64,000 nt of DNA from Lepisosteus oculatus. Taxonomy: Eukaryota > Chordata > Actinopteri > Semionotiformes > Lepisosteidae. Below, piece by piece: positions 37,081-58,600 of this stretch; the stretch's first letter is position 1, and each line of letters begins with the position of its first letter. The stretch lies in contig NC_090711.1 of assembly GCF_040954835.1 (NCBI RefSeq), forward strand, positions 255,501 to 319,500, written 5' to 3'. The notes beneath the pieces are model-generated. The model was given only the letters and a program-made list of their open reading frames with translations, did no database searches and was not told the origin of the DNA. The translations under genes were made by a program, and so were the position numbers.

Positions 37081-38794
37081 TCTTGGAAGACTATTAAAGA
37101 TGGAAAACTTCTGCTTTTCACCAGAATTCCTCCCAGACCATGCAGACTAGGCTGGAATGGCTTTTCTAATTTGTACCTTCTGCTGCAATGTGAGGAGCTG
37201 TCATCAAAACCAGAGCAAGGGTAATACTCCAGCCTCCTACAGCCCTTTGTGTAAATAAGCGTGACACCTTCAGTTTGAGAAACAGCAGCTTCTTTCAAAG
37301 CAAAATGCCTCCCTGTATCGGTGGGAGGCTGTACAGTACTGCCAGGTGTTCCTGGCTGATGCCAAGCACTCAGCACACCTACAGAAGAGGAGGGATAGAA
37401 AATGCTCAGATAAATACAGCTGTATGAGTTGATTTGTGTAAACACTGCAGAAGAAAAAAAACAAAGCAAATTCTCAATTTTTTAAAATACCCACTGTTTT
37501 TATTAAAACATTCTTGTATTGTTTTTAGGGTGTAAATAATTTCACTGATAGATCTTTTAAAATGATTAATTCTGTTCTAAAGTAAAAAGGTTTTCTTTGC
37601 TGATATATGCAGTTTAATGCTATTTTGATGTGTTTGTAGAACCTGATGGAAGTTGAGAAGCACAAAGTGAAAAACAAAGTGAAATAATCATCCACTGTTT
37701 ACCTTTACCTTACATTTTCTCAAAATCCCATAAACTTCTTTAATATTAGGAAGTGTTCTGCGTGACTGGGAATAATAAACCCATCACATATTACAAGGAA
37801 TATTATTGGTCTGTTCCATGAAATTTTTTTAACTTTCCCAAAACTAATTTTCCATGACCACTAGCTCTGCTGCAATTATTAAAGTATTGGCCTTGCAGAT
37901 ATAAATCATAAGCTGTTCAAATATTTGTTGTAAAATATAGTGCATTGCCAGTCTCCAGCTGTAAAATTACAATTTGTCAACTCATTAAGCTCTTGGGGGA
38001 ATCAAAGGAGTCTTGGCTGAAGTTCTGGACCCCTTGCTGTGGTTGTGTGAGAGAGCGGACTGTGGGCTCAGGGCTCACAGGCTGGATCAACTTTTAATAA
38101 GCTGTCAGGTGAGAGGTGTTGGAAACTCATTGTTCTCTTCCCATGTTCCTGAGTAGAATTATATCTCAATGTGTGTAATTTAGACGCTTAAATATCAGTC
38201 AGATAGCATGATGACACGCAGGAAGACATGCAGACCCACTGCCGAACCTCCACACGCATGAATTCTCTCACTTTCCTCATTGTTACTTGCTTTTCAATTG
38301 CTGTACCATTGTGCAGAATTCTTCCAATTACACCTCCCAATTCCCCAGCCAGAGGGCAGGGAGAGGGCGGGAGGACCCGGCGACACAGTGACCCCTCCGT
38401 CTCTCGACGAGGGGCGCACCTTTCCACCCATCAGTGCTGACTTAAAGATGGCTGGGACAGAGGAGTCTGCCTACACTTGCTCAGAATAATGCAAGGCAGT
38501 CTAATTTGTGTTGTTGAGTATTTTTCTATGTCAGCTGAGCTTTCTGTTTCCTGCCCAATTCACTGAACTTTTTAAAAACTGTTTCTCTTCTCATCCAGCT
38601 CAACGAACTGGATGACATACTGTATAATTCGTTGTAGCTTTTGACATTTCCTGAGCCCCTGCAGAATGAAATGACTCATCTCACTATCACACTCCCAGAA
38701 TTGTGTAGAGATTAAAAAAACAAGATTCTCATGTATTCTGCTCTTCTCTGCAGTGCTTTTTAGACTTTCTGATTGGAAAAGCCTTTCCAGTGTT

Positions 38795-38842
38795 TAATTC
38801 AATTCAATTCAAAATACTTTACTCATCCCAGGAGGGCAATTT
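38795..38842 (+). repeat. TTCAA tandem and 'catcccaggagggcaa' repeat edge
   Basis: Four AATTC steps lead into TACTTTACTCATCCCAGG and AGGGCAATTT, the edge sequence of a common fish repeat ('tttattaatcccggagggaaattt' type). Only this edge is recognisable. Confidence 0.35.
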
Positions 38843-39471
38843 AAGGTGAGTCATGCAAATGTATGTAATCCTATGAAACAAGGAGTAGTCCAAGCAATAT
38901 CTAGCCTTCCTGCAAATACAAATACCAATTAAACTTCCTGCATATATTAAAGTTATGAAACATCACCTTTGCATTACCAGTTTCTCAATGAGACTTTGCT
39001 AATTCTGTCTCTCTCTGTTTTCATGCTGTCCATTGTGCAGTACAAAGATGGCAAAAGAGAAACGTGGAGCTGAGGGAGAGAGCCAGTGTCACTGTTCTTA
39101 GCCATGGCTGACAGACGGAAGCAGACATAGTCCCACTTTCACAGCCATCACACTTACAGAGAAGAGGAGGGGAGCCTGGATCACATGCATCGTGGCCCCG
39201 AGGATTCTGAGCCGCTCCATCTCCTCCAGTTCAAAGAGCTCTGAGATGTGAGATCCTGCAGCTCTAATTACAGCCTGTGGGTGACACCTCCAGTTCACAC
39301 AGGTCTCCTCTAGCACATCCAGGATGCCCACCTCAGGCCGAGGCATGGCTCTGCTGGTTCCTGAGCAGCACTGAATAACTGGAGGCTTAATTATTTTTTC
39401 GCTTGTTCAGAATTGTTTTGTGTGTCCCCTGTCTTTATGGGGTGGAATGTGTCTTGATCGATGGTCCAGGA

Positions 39472-49604
<10,133 letters not shown>

Positions 49605-49629
49605 GCGGGGAACACTGGCAGAATCTTTA

Positions 49630-52600
49630 TCGCAGTTCACCACGTTTTTCAGAGCTCTGGCACGGGTCTCCTTGCTTTAGCACACCCTAACTACTCCGTG
49701 CTTCACTTATGCAGCTTTTTGCTGTGGCAAACTTTAAATATGGAGAAGTGACGTTTTGTTAAAAGTTTAAAATCTGAACGCAGTTAATTCTGCTTGTTAT
49801 CTACCACTAATTAGCCGCATGCGCGCAGGAGGAGGTGAAGAGAACAGTTAAAAGTTTCTCCAGGGATGGAGAGGCTGTTGCAGTTAATGAAAACGCTTCG
49901 ACAGCAGGAAACTTAACACTTGCGCCACGCTGTTAGCCGCAGTTTCACACCATCGGCGCCCCGACAGGAGCCGCTTCACAATCACTTCGAGACAGAAGGG
50001 TTATTGTGCAGCGCGCCTGGCAGGGGTGAGGGGTTCACAGCAATCATTTACTTCGCAATTCTGCGTTAAAGCTGATAATTGTGTGGAAAACAGCCTCCTT
50101 CCCACGCGACAAACAATCAGACTTTCAAACGAGGAATTGTATTGGAGGGATGTGATGGTTAACTCGGATTCTCTGTTTACGCACAGTACACGTCGCTCTA
50201 GACAGAGTATCAATATTTCACTAAATAAATAAGTCACTGTGATATTCGCATTACAACTTGGTATTATTATTATACCAACTTATTTACAGAATTCTCTTGT
50301 AGGATCGTCTGGAAAGACCGTGCAATTTTTTAGTACTGAGCTTGTTTCAGTTTTAGCCTTAGCTTGTATTCTTTGTTTCTTTGTAAGTCGTGGTGTCTCC
50401 GAGCGAGTGCACGCTATTCGTGTGTTTTATTGTGGGAAATAGTCGGAATACCGCCGGCGGGTGGTTATTTGCGACAGCACTGCATGAAGTTTTTGAAAAC
50501 GGAGTAGCTCTTAACTGCTGCAATTCAAAAAAGGAACTGATTACGAGTTGAACATCTTGGCCAGAACAAAGGTATGTAGCAGATATTAATAAAACCGTAA
50601 GTCTGTTTTGGTTGAAAATCATTTTAAAAATCACATATTGTAACGTTTTTGTTTGTGAATTATATTGCACAATACATGTGTTTACAAGCTGTCTTTTATT
50701 TTCCTTCCATTACTTTTGAATTAAGCCTTCCGTCCGGCCGTGACTCGTGAATTCTAGAACCTTTTAAAGTAATAAAACAGACAACGAGTCCTTTTCTTAT
50801 CTGTGTACACGAAATGTGTGCAGTGATATGTGCACAGACTGAACTGTACATAGGAGAGGGTACATTCTCTTGCCAGCCGACTTTCATGACTCCCAACAGC
50901 AGCAGGTCGGACATCAGCTTTATAAATTCCATCAGTGACACGGTGCTGCTAGAGAACTTAATCGGGGTCTCCTTTAGGCCCTTGCTGCTCTGCACTCCGC
51001 TGAGCTGAAGAACTGAAAAATTAGCTGCTTTTAACAGTGAGCCCTTATTCAGTGGAGACCCCAGAGGCCCAGCCTACACATTAACATTTAAACTGATTTT
51101 CCCTGGGGGTCTGGTGTATTACTAACAGTGAAACACATGCTGCCCTTTCTCCTCGTGTTGGTGCCCCTTTGCTAGAAGAGAACACACACCTTGGCCAGAG
51201 CCAACGTATCTTTTGAGAGTGAGACTGTTCGTTTCTTTCTAAACTCTTTATCTATTCAGTTTGCTGGAAGTCAACACAAAAGTATGTGAGAATAAGAGTG
51301 GATTCACTTTCTTAATAAGTCTGTCTAATCCCTGTTCTTCATTAACATGCCAAGATGGTTTATTCGCTGTTATCCAGACTGCCCTCGGTTCCTCCTCCCG
51401 ATCCTGAAGGATTATCTGTTTGTTCAAGCAAGCCTTTATTATAAGGCATTAATAAAACATCAAAGACTGCCCCAGAACGTCTGATACCCCTCTGTATCAG
51501 GAGGTGTCTATTGTCAGTGCCCCTTGTGGTGCTGTGGAGTGGGATCATCTGTGCAGTCTGTGAGCTTCCTTAGTGCTGAGTCAGCCCTGCTCGGGAAGGC
51601 AACCGAGAGGGGAGGCAGAGTTTCAGCCTCTAATGGATTTTATTTTAGGGAGTATTTTTCAGTTATATTTTAAGATGGAAATAATTCAAGCCAAACACTA
51701 TAACGTTTGGTCTTGGTTACAGTAGCCTTTTGTTGTCTGAAGAAATATCAATTACATACTACACTTCTTAAGATGACAGGACTTCAGTCTTGAATGACAC
51801 CCTACCTAGTGGTACAATGTCCCCCTTCATCTTCTTGTGCAGCTCTTCTTCATGGACAATACAATTCAATTCAGCATATCTGTGTGCAGTCTAGTGTACA
51901 GTATAACAGAATTACCCAGGTTACGGTTAAATAGAATAAGCACTTATGGAAAATTTAACTGTGTTGCCAATTTGTAGTTTTCTTTCTTTTTTCAGAGTAA
52001 TTGCAGATTTTTAGATTCTAGGCTTGTTGTTGTGATCTGAAATTGATATTTTAAATTTCAGTTACTCAATCCCAGCTTCTGCACAGTGGCTCTAGAGGTT
52101 CTGCTGTGGTTTAGCCACAGAAATGCAGTGATCTGTTTATCCTTGAATCATCAGAAAGCCTCCTGTTCCTACAGAGGCACCCCTGTCTGGAAGCACAGGG
52201 CATGAGAGGGGCTACAGCTTGGACAGGATGCCAGTCACAGGGCTCACAGTTGATAGACACAAGCCAGTTTTCCTACAGTAGCTGGCAGATCTAAGGAAGG
52301 TTGGAGGAACCAGGAGAAGCCAGACAAGCAGCACACAAGCCTGGGGAAACCATACAAGGGCCCCAGTTGGGAACTGATCACAGGACACAAGAAACTAAGA
52401 AACGTGAGGCAGGTGTGTTAAATGCTACACTACTATGCCACCCAAAATGTTGTAATATTCCTGTAAAATTCCCCTTTAATTTTAAAATAAATAAAGCAAT
52501 ATCCCTTCCAGCCAACCGCTCATGTGCCAAGTTGGGCTTTCACTCACCATCCCTGCTCTTCCCAGCTGGCTCTTCAGTTGGGTGCTGGGTGCCCAGGTGT

Positions 52601-54130
52601 CTCAGGCCTGAGGTTCTGTCCTCCATGAGGGCAGAGAAGCAGATTTCTCTTACAGGTCCCTCACACCTGCAGAACTGGCCTCCTGTTCGGGTGGCTCCTT
52701 CTGGTTTTATCTTATTTTGTTTCACCCAAGACGGATCCTCTCGAAGTGCCTCTCCCTCAGTCTGTGTGTGTTAGAACAGGGGCTGGTAATCTTCCTCTGA
52801 TCCTTGTGAGTCCTGCCAGAGGTGCTGTCAGGCTACAACTGACCGCTTGGTTTTCTTTTGCGTTTGCCACCTGCCAGCCAGGTGAGGGGTTCTCACGGCT
52901 GCAGTGCTTGTGCAAACATCGCGGGAGATAGAGGGGAGAATGGAGAGAGCAAGGTCCACCCAGAGAGACAAGAGCTCCTCTGGGATTGGCCAGTGCCTTC
53001 CTGCTTCACAGCAATCGACCAGCATAAATGGACACAGATCCATCCTCGACACACAGAACCCATCAAGCCCACATCCTGATATTGGAACAACCAAAAACAG
53101 TGGTTTATAAAAAATCAACAATAATCATTGCAGTGGTCTATGAGAAACCAGAAGGTTGTCCTGATATCCAGCCCTTATGTGCAGTGTGAACTGTGCATCA
53201 TCTACTAAAATACCTCGAATCCAAATACTTCATATGTTCATTCTCATTTCCCTATTTTCTGTTAAAAAATGCTTTCGGAGGTCACGTATGGTGCTCATAA
53301 TGAATAACTTTAATGTCAGGTGTCTTTAAATTCAGTGTATTTATAAAACATGCTACCATAGACAAACTCTGACAGTTGAAACAGTGACAAAGCAAATTTG
53401 CACAGTGTGGGATTTTACAATAAGCTGTTTAACTTAATCTCATTCCCAGATGAAAGATAAACTGTTGTCTGGATGTATGGCATTATGTCATCTATGCGTT
53501 GTTTTAGATTGCAGTGCAACAACTTTGATCGAATGTCAGGGCATCAAATTGGAATAATTGTGTTATTTTTTGAAGTGCACATTTTGTAAAACCTAGGAAT
53601 TTCGAACAGCGTTGCATGGCCAGGAGGCTGATGCTTGTGAAGGAATTGCTTCATGGTTTTCCCTAGGGCTTTGCAGAACTCAGTGCAGTCAGCGTGTGAG
53701 GAGCACAAGCACACTGGAGCTCTTTGTGAAGCCCGGTCAGGGTTAGTTTTTAGTTTCAGTGTGAAAATCCTAAAACGGGTTTCCACGAAAGCTGAGTGGA
53801 GCCATTATCCAGTCCAGTGTGTGGGTGTGACCACCGCCGTTTCTAAGTAAACTACACTAGTCTCTACAGAGACCCAAGGAAAGAGCTCTTTCCTGCACTC
53901 CACAGGCCTGCCCTGTGATCAGTGGCCCAAGCTACCTCCAGCATGCTGTATCATCTAAGCTGAAGATGACCATGAAATCATTGAAATTATCCGCTGCCCG
54001 GAACTCGTGGAGTTAGTGTGGCCAAGGTAATGGGGGAGATGAAGGTCCTGTACCACTTTGACATGTTTCTGGGAATTATATATAAGAGAGCTGCAAAGTA
54101 CTTTAACTGCTACCTGTAGTTTAGAGGTTA
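49630..54130. other. Divergent intergenic region between rbpjl and matn4
   Basis: No coding exon recognised. It must hold the promoters of both genes. The left part is CpG-rich, with a NRF1-like motif at 49816; the rest is AT-rich, with one degraded SINE-like copy near 52.2-52.4 kb. Confidence 0.55.
52180..52445 (-). mobile_element. Degraded reverse copy of the SINE-like repeat
   Basis: Reverse-orientation landmarks: GGACAGGATGCCAGTCACAGGG, then GGTTGGAGGAACCAGGAGAAG, GGGAACTGATCACAGG and a final TACACTACTATGCCACCC. Several segments are diverged and the ends are approximate. Confidence 0.5.
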
Positions 54131-54134
54131 CTTT

Positions 54135-54137
<3 letters not shown>

Positions 54138-54170
<33 letters not shown>
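54138..54170. repeat. (ATA)n microsatellite, tail of the 5S SINE
   Basis: About eleven ATA/TAA units at the tail end of the minus-strand SINE. Confidence 0.9.
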
Positions 54171-54577
54171 GTTCCTTCCATTTACATAGCACTTTTCTGG
54201 ATGCTCCACTCAAAGCGCTTTACAGGTAATGGGGATCCCCTCCACCACCACCAATGTGCAGCCCCACCTGGATGATGCGATGGCAGCCATAGTGCGCCAG
54301 AATGCTCACCACACATCAGCTATCAGTGGGGAAAAGAGCAGAGTAATGAAGCCAATTCGTAGATGGGCATTATTAGGAGGCCATGATTGTTAAGGGCCAA
54401 TAAGAAATTTGGCCAGAATGCCAGTGTAACACCTTTACTTTTTACGAGAAGCGCCATGGGATTTTTAATAACCACAGAAACCTCAGTTTTACATTTCATC
54501 CAAAGGATGGTGCCTTTTTACAGTGTAGTGTCTCCATCATTATACTGGGGCATTAGGACCCACACAGACTGAGCTGA

Positions 54578-54591
54578 GCGCCCCCTGCTGG
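54578..54591 (-). promoter_or_regulatory. CTCF-type motif inside the 5S-derived SINE
   Basis: The minus strand reads CCAGCAGGGGGCGC, a full match to CCASYAGRKGGCRS. It sits in the SINE body, between the divergent genes rbpjl and matn4. Confidence 0.55.
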
Positions 54592-54733
54592 CCCCACTAA
54601 CACCACTTCCAACAGTAACCTTAGCTTTCCCAGGAGGTCTCCTATTAAGGTACTGACCAGGCTCACACCTGCTGAACTTCAGTGGGGTTGCTGGCTATGA
54701 GTTGCAGGGTGATATGGCTGCTGGGTTTTATAT

Positions 54734-55600
54734 TTGCATGTATAGAGTATGTATTGGCTGAACATTTTATATACTTAAAACCAGTCTAGCATTTCAGCTG
54801 CACTTGTGTTTTCTTGCGTATCAAGGTTAACAGACCACTGTAGAATAACTGTCATGAGAATTAACCACTCTCTTCAGTCCCACATCCTGCAGTTCCTAAC
54901 AGTTCCACTAGATGGAGTAAGATTCTAGGATAGAGGCAACACAGCACCTTGATGTTCAAACAGGATGACAGTCATTTTTTCTATTTCAAGGAATAAATGC
55001 AAGAATAACTTAATTACAATTTGAATATATTGAACAAGTGTGTACTGTTCTGTAATATTTCTGTAAGAATCAGTATCTCTTTTAGAGGCCTGTAGCTTTT
55101 GCTAAAGCTGCTCTTTCTCACATGTACTCCTGACAGTGAGATTTTAAACAGATGGAACTGCTGTAGCATTAAAGTGTTGGTGGTCCTATAAATTCCCTCC
55201 AAAATAAATTACTGTGATCTATTGGAATTAAATGAGACAAAGCCAATCTGGACACAACACTTCTGTATTGATAAACTCTTACTGAACTCTGTATTGAGAA
55301 CAAAAGGAATAGTTCTGGATAACACCCAATTCATGTAACAGATTAGTTTTGCTGGTTAAAAAAAAGAAGATGGAAAACAGAAACAGTTTTTTTTTGGTGA
55401 GGCTCATCTTATCTCCTCTAAGGCATTTCACTCTACACAACCCTGTGATTTCTAATCTTTCCAGGTTTCTGTTAGGCGTGGGATCCAGAGAAAGACAGAG
55501 AAGAATTTGCTGTAGCCAGAAATATACTCTGACTTTGTGTTCATTTCTCTCCCAGTGAAGTTCAGTCCACACAGCCCTCAGTCCAGACACCGCTCTCAGA
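54734..55600 (+). other. Upstream region and 5' UTR of matn4
   Basis: No ORF of note. A polypyrimidine stretch ending CTCTCCCAG at 55549-55557 could be an acceptor for a 5' UTR exon leading into the ATG at 55601 (context CTCAGAATGA). The transcription start is not identifiable. Confidence 0.4.
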
Positions 55601-58600
55601 ATGAAGCTGCTTCTCCTCCTCGCCCTGGTTGCATTCCTGGAGGCCAGGCCACAGCGACCAGGTGAGACAAAGCATTACCTCTCGAATAGCAGGAGCTGCA
55701 GCTTGGAAGTTCTTTTCTTAAATGAAAGGTCAAGATTATTTCTTGTAACTGTTGTCTATATCATGAAGCTGCACCATCTCAATCTATCTTCTCAGTTATT
55801 GTAAAAAAAAAGACAAACACTGTCTTGATTTTGTTGTTATTGATAACAGTCAGTTCTCTGCAAAGCGTGACTTTTTTCTCATTTATTTATTGCATAAGCA
55901 GCAGACAGCAAATGCAAGACGGGGCCTATCGACTTGGTGTTCATCATCGACAGCTCGCGCAGCGTGCGGCCCTTTGAATTCGAGACCATGCGCAAATTCA
56001 TGATTGACATCATCCACACGCTGGAGGTGGGCGCCAATGCCACCAGAGTGGGCGTGGTGCAGTACTCCAGCCAGGTGCAGAACGTCTTCTCGCTCAAGAG
56101 CTTCACGCGCAAGGCCGACATGGTGAAGGCCATCAACGAGATCATCCCACTGGCGCAGGGCACCATGACGGGGCTGGCCATCCAGTATGCCATGAGCGTC
56201 GCGTTCTCGCCTGAGGAGGGGGCACGGCGCGGCGTCCCCAGCGTGGCGGTGATCGTGACGGACGGGCGACCACAGGACCGGGTGGCAGAAGTGGCCGCCC
56301 AGGCGCGAGACCGAAAGATCGAGATCTATGCTGTGGGAGTGGCCAGAGCTGACATGATGTCTCTGCGCGCCATGGCCTCCCCGCCTCTGAAGGACCATGT
56401 CTTCCTGGTGGAGTCCTTCGACCTCATCCACCAGTTTGGCCTGCAGTTCCAGGACAAGCTCTGCGGTAAGACATCTCTCATCTCACTCTGCCACACTCCT
56501 GTTCTCCACTCCCTCCACACTCCTCCTCTTCTCCACCTCTCTCTCCTCACTCTGCCACACTTCGATCGCATCCCGCTACACTGCAATGCCCTCCCTTCAC
56601 CCATACTTGGACATCATCCTCCTACATCAGTCAGGCTCTGGATATTGCTACAAGAAAACAAATGATCTCAATATGTCTCATCTGGCATTTGAAATATTGA
56701 AATTCAAATGTAAATTTGTCTTTTGTAGACCTTTTGATTTGATATTATGAAATTCATTTTTACTTTTCTTTGTTTTAAAACATTTCCCTAACTAAAGAAA
56801 AAGAAAAGGTTTTAAACATAAAACTACAAAACGAGCTGTTTCTATCTGCAGGTGTGGATTTGTGCACCGAGATGGACCACGGCTGTCAGCACATCTGTGT
56901 GAGCTCTCCTGGGTCGTACCACTGTGAATGCCGTGCAGGGTATACCCTGAATACTGACAGCAAGACCTGCTCAGGTGGGTAGCATGTAGGCTTTGGACTC
57001 TCACTGGCCAGCAATAAAGACAGGATTACATCAGGACACCTCTCTGCCAGGCGAGCGTTACAAGACTCTGATAGCAGACTTCTTCTTTCTACCCATTGTA
57101 GACCAGCCAGTGCAGTGTGCTTTTTGCAGTACCTTTAAGCTGACACGTGATTTGATCTAACTTATGCCTTAGTTTTGTTTTTGTTTACTCTGAAATATGG
57201 TTTGAAAATAAAGTGGCTTTGGTTTCATTCCAAACTTGTTTAATTTATTATCTAAATAAATGTGCATGAATGTGCAAAGAAGATTAAATAAGAAATGAAC
57301 TGCAAACAGTTAAAAAAGATCAAAATAGAATTTGCATTTTTGTCCAGCAGTATTAAAAACAGTCCATCATTCTGACACATTCTGAAAAATTATTCTTTCT
57401 CCGTATGCTTTATATTTATCTATTTACCAAGTATTCAATAAAATGTTATGTAACTTAAATTAGGCTAATAACTTTGGGACCTAATGTGAGACACAAGTCC
57501 ATTACTGAACCACATGTTCAGAAAAGGCCAACAGAAAAAGATAAATTATCTGTTGTATCTCTGTGAAGTTTTTTTTTTGGTGAATCTGCATTCCAGGATA
57601 AAGTAAAATTGTGATATTTCTTAAAAAAGGGAAAATTATTCACACACCAGAAAGTCATATATTCCTTGTTACAAGCCAGAGGTATTTCCAGAAGCCATGG
57701 CATAAGAAAGAAGCACACCCTGGACAGGACACCAGTCCTTAAGAGGGTACAAGGCAGGACACACCTTGGACAGGACTCCAGTCCATCACAGGACACAAGA
57801 CAGGACAGGACACCAGTCCGTCACAGGACACAAAACTGGATCACAGCCTGGACAGGACACCAGTCCGTCACAGGACACAAGGCAGGACACACTGTTCTGT
57901 CAGCCAGGCTTGAATTAAACCAGTAGCCCCAAATTACATACTAAATAATGGCCTGTTGTGCCTAGTTTTCCATGCATATCTCCCCTGCTGACAATGAGGT
58001 GTCCTTTGTGTCGTGTCTCTCCTTTCCAGCCATCGACCTGTGTGCAGGGGGCAAGCACAACTGTGAGCAGATCTGCGTCAGCTCTCCAGGGTCCTACACC
58101 TGCCGCTGCCGGGCTGGCTTCTACCTGAACCAGGACAAGATGACGTGCACAAGTTAGTGAGCGGCGCGGCTGTTCCCCAGGGCCGTCTGCAGCTGCCTTT
58201 CATCATCCCTCCCTGTCCTGCGCCTGGGCGTGATGCAATGCATGCTGCAGACAGCCGATCACGCTCTGCAAGTGCTGGCACACAGCCCCATGCTGCCAGG
58301 ACTCCCCCAAGAGGGGCTGTTGTGCTGTTCACGAAAATAAGACAATTACCTGCAGACGCTCTGCACTTCTCTGAATGGAAGAACTTTGTTTAAAATAATC
58401 TTTCATACAGCACATTTGTAAAACCATCCTCCCTGTAGGAGAGATGAGGGGGCCCTCCTGCACTGAGAGCTCTCCGTGCTGCCCCTCTGGCAACACAAAA
58501 CTTTGTTTTCTACTGAAAGGAAGAAAAACAAAATGAAAAATTTAGGGTGCTATCCAGTTGGTTAGATGCTTGTTTTGATATTAAATTAAATGGCTGGCTT

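Larger units (their letters stand above)
22700..39150. other. Intergenic, no recognised gene; repeats and orphan ORFs
   Basis: About 16 kb between oser1 and rbpjl. It holds an L2-like tail (about 24.0 kb), the 27.5-kb insertion, the CpG island near 29.6-30.0 kb, short tandem repeats and three splice-bounded ORF candidates listed among the findings. The rest is AT-rich sequence in which I see nothing. Confidence 0.5.
54138..54733 (-). mobile_element. 5S rRNA-derived SINE (SINE3/Deu-type), minus orientation
   Basis: Positions 54629-54724 match the reverse complement of 5S rRNA (CCCAGGAGGTCTCC, GGTACTGACCAGGCTCA, GGGTGATATGGC), the 5' head of SINE3-class elements. Left of it comes a conserved central body, then a LINE-like tail (AGCGCTTTACAGGTAATGGGG) and an (ATA)n tail at 54138-54170. 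TTTTATAT flanks it at 54132-54139 and 54726-54733, a likely 8-bp target duplication. The copy looks nearly full length. It lies about 0.9 kb upstream of the matn4 start codon. Confidence 0.85.

Noticed and set aside
53955-54209. ORF with a run of tyrosines
   Set aside because: Translation of the (ATA)n tail of the SINE.
54629-54724. 5S rRNA gene
   Set aside because: Too diverged, shorter than a full 5S gene, and fused to a SINE body; it is the head of a retroposon.
55883-56431. 182-aa minus-strand ORF opposite matn4 exon 2
   Set aside because: Antisense shadow of the GC-rich VWA1 exon.
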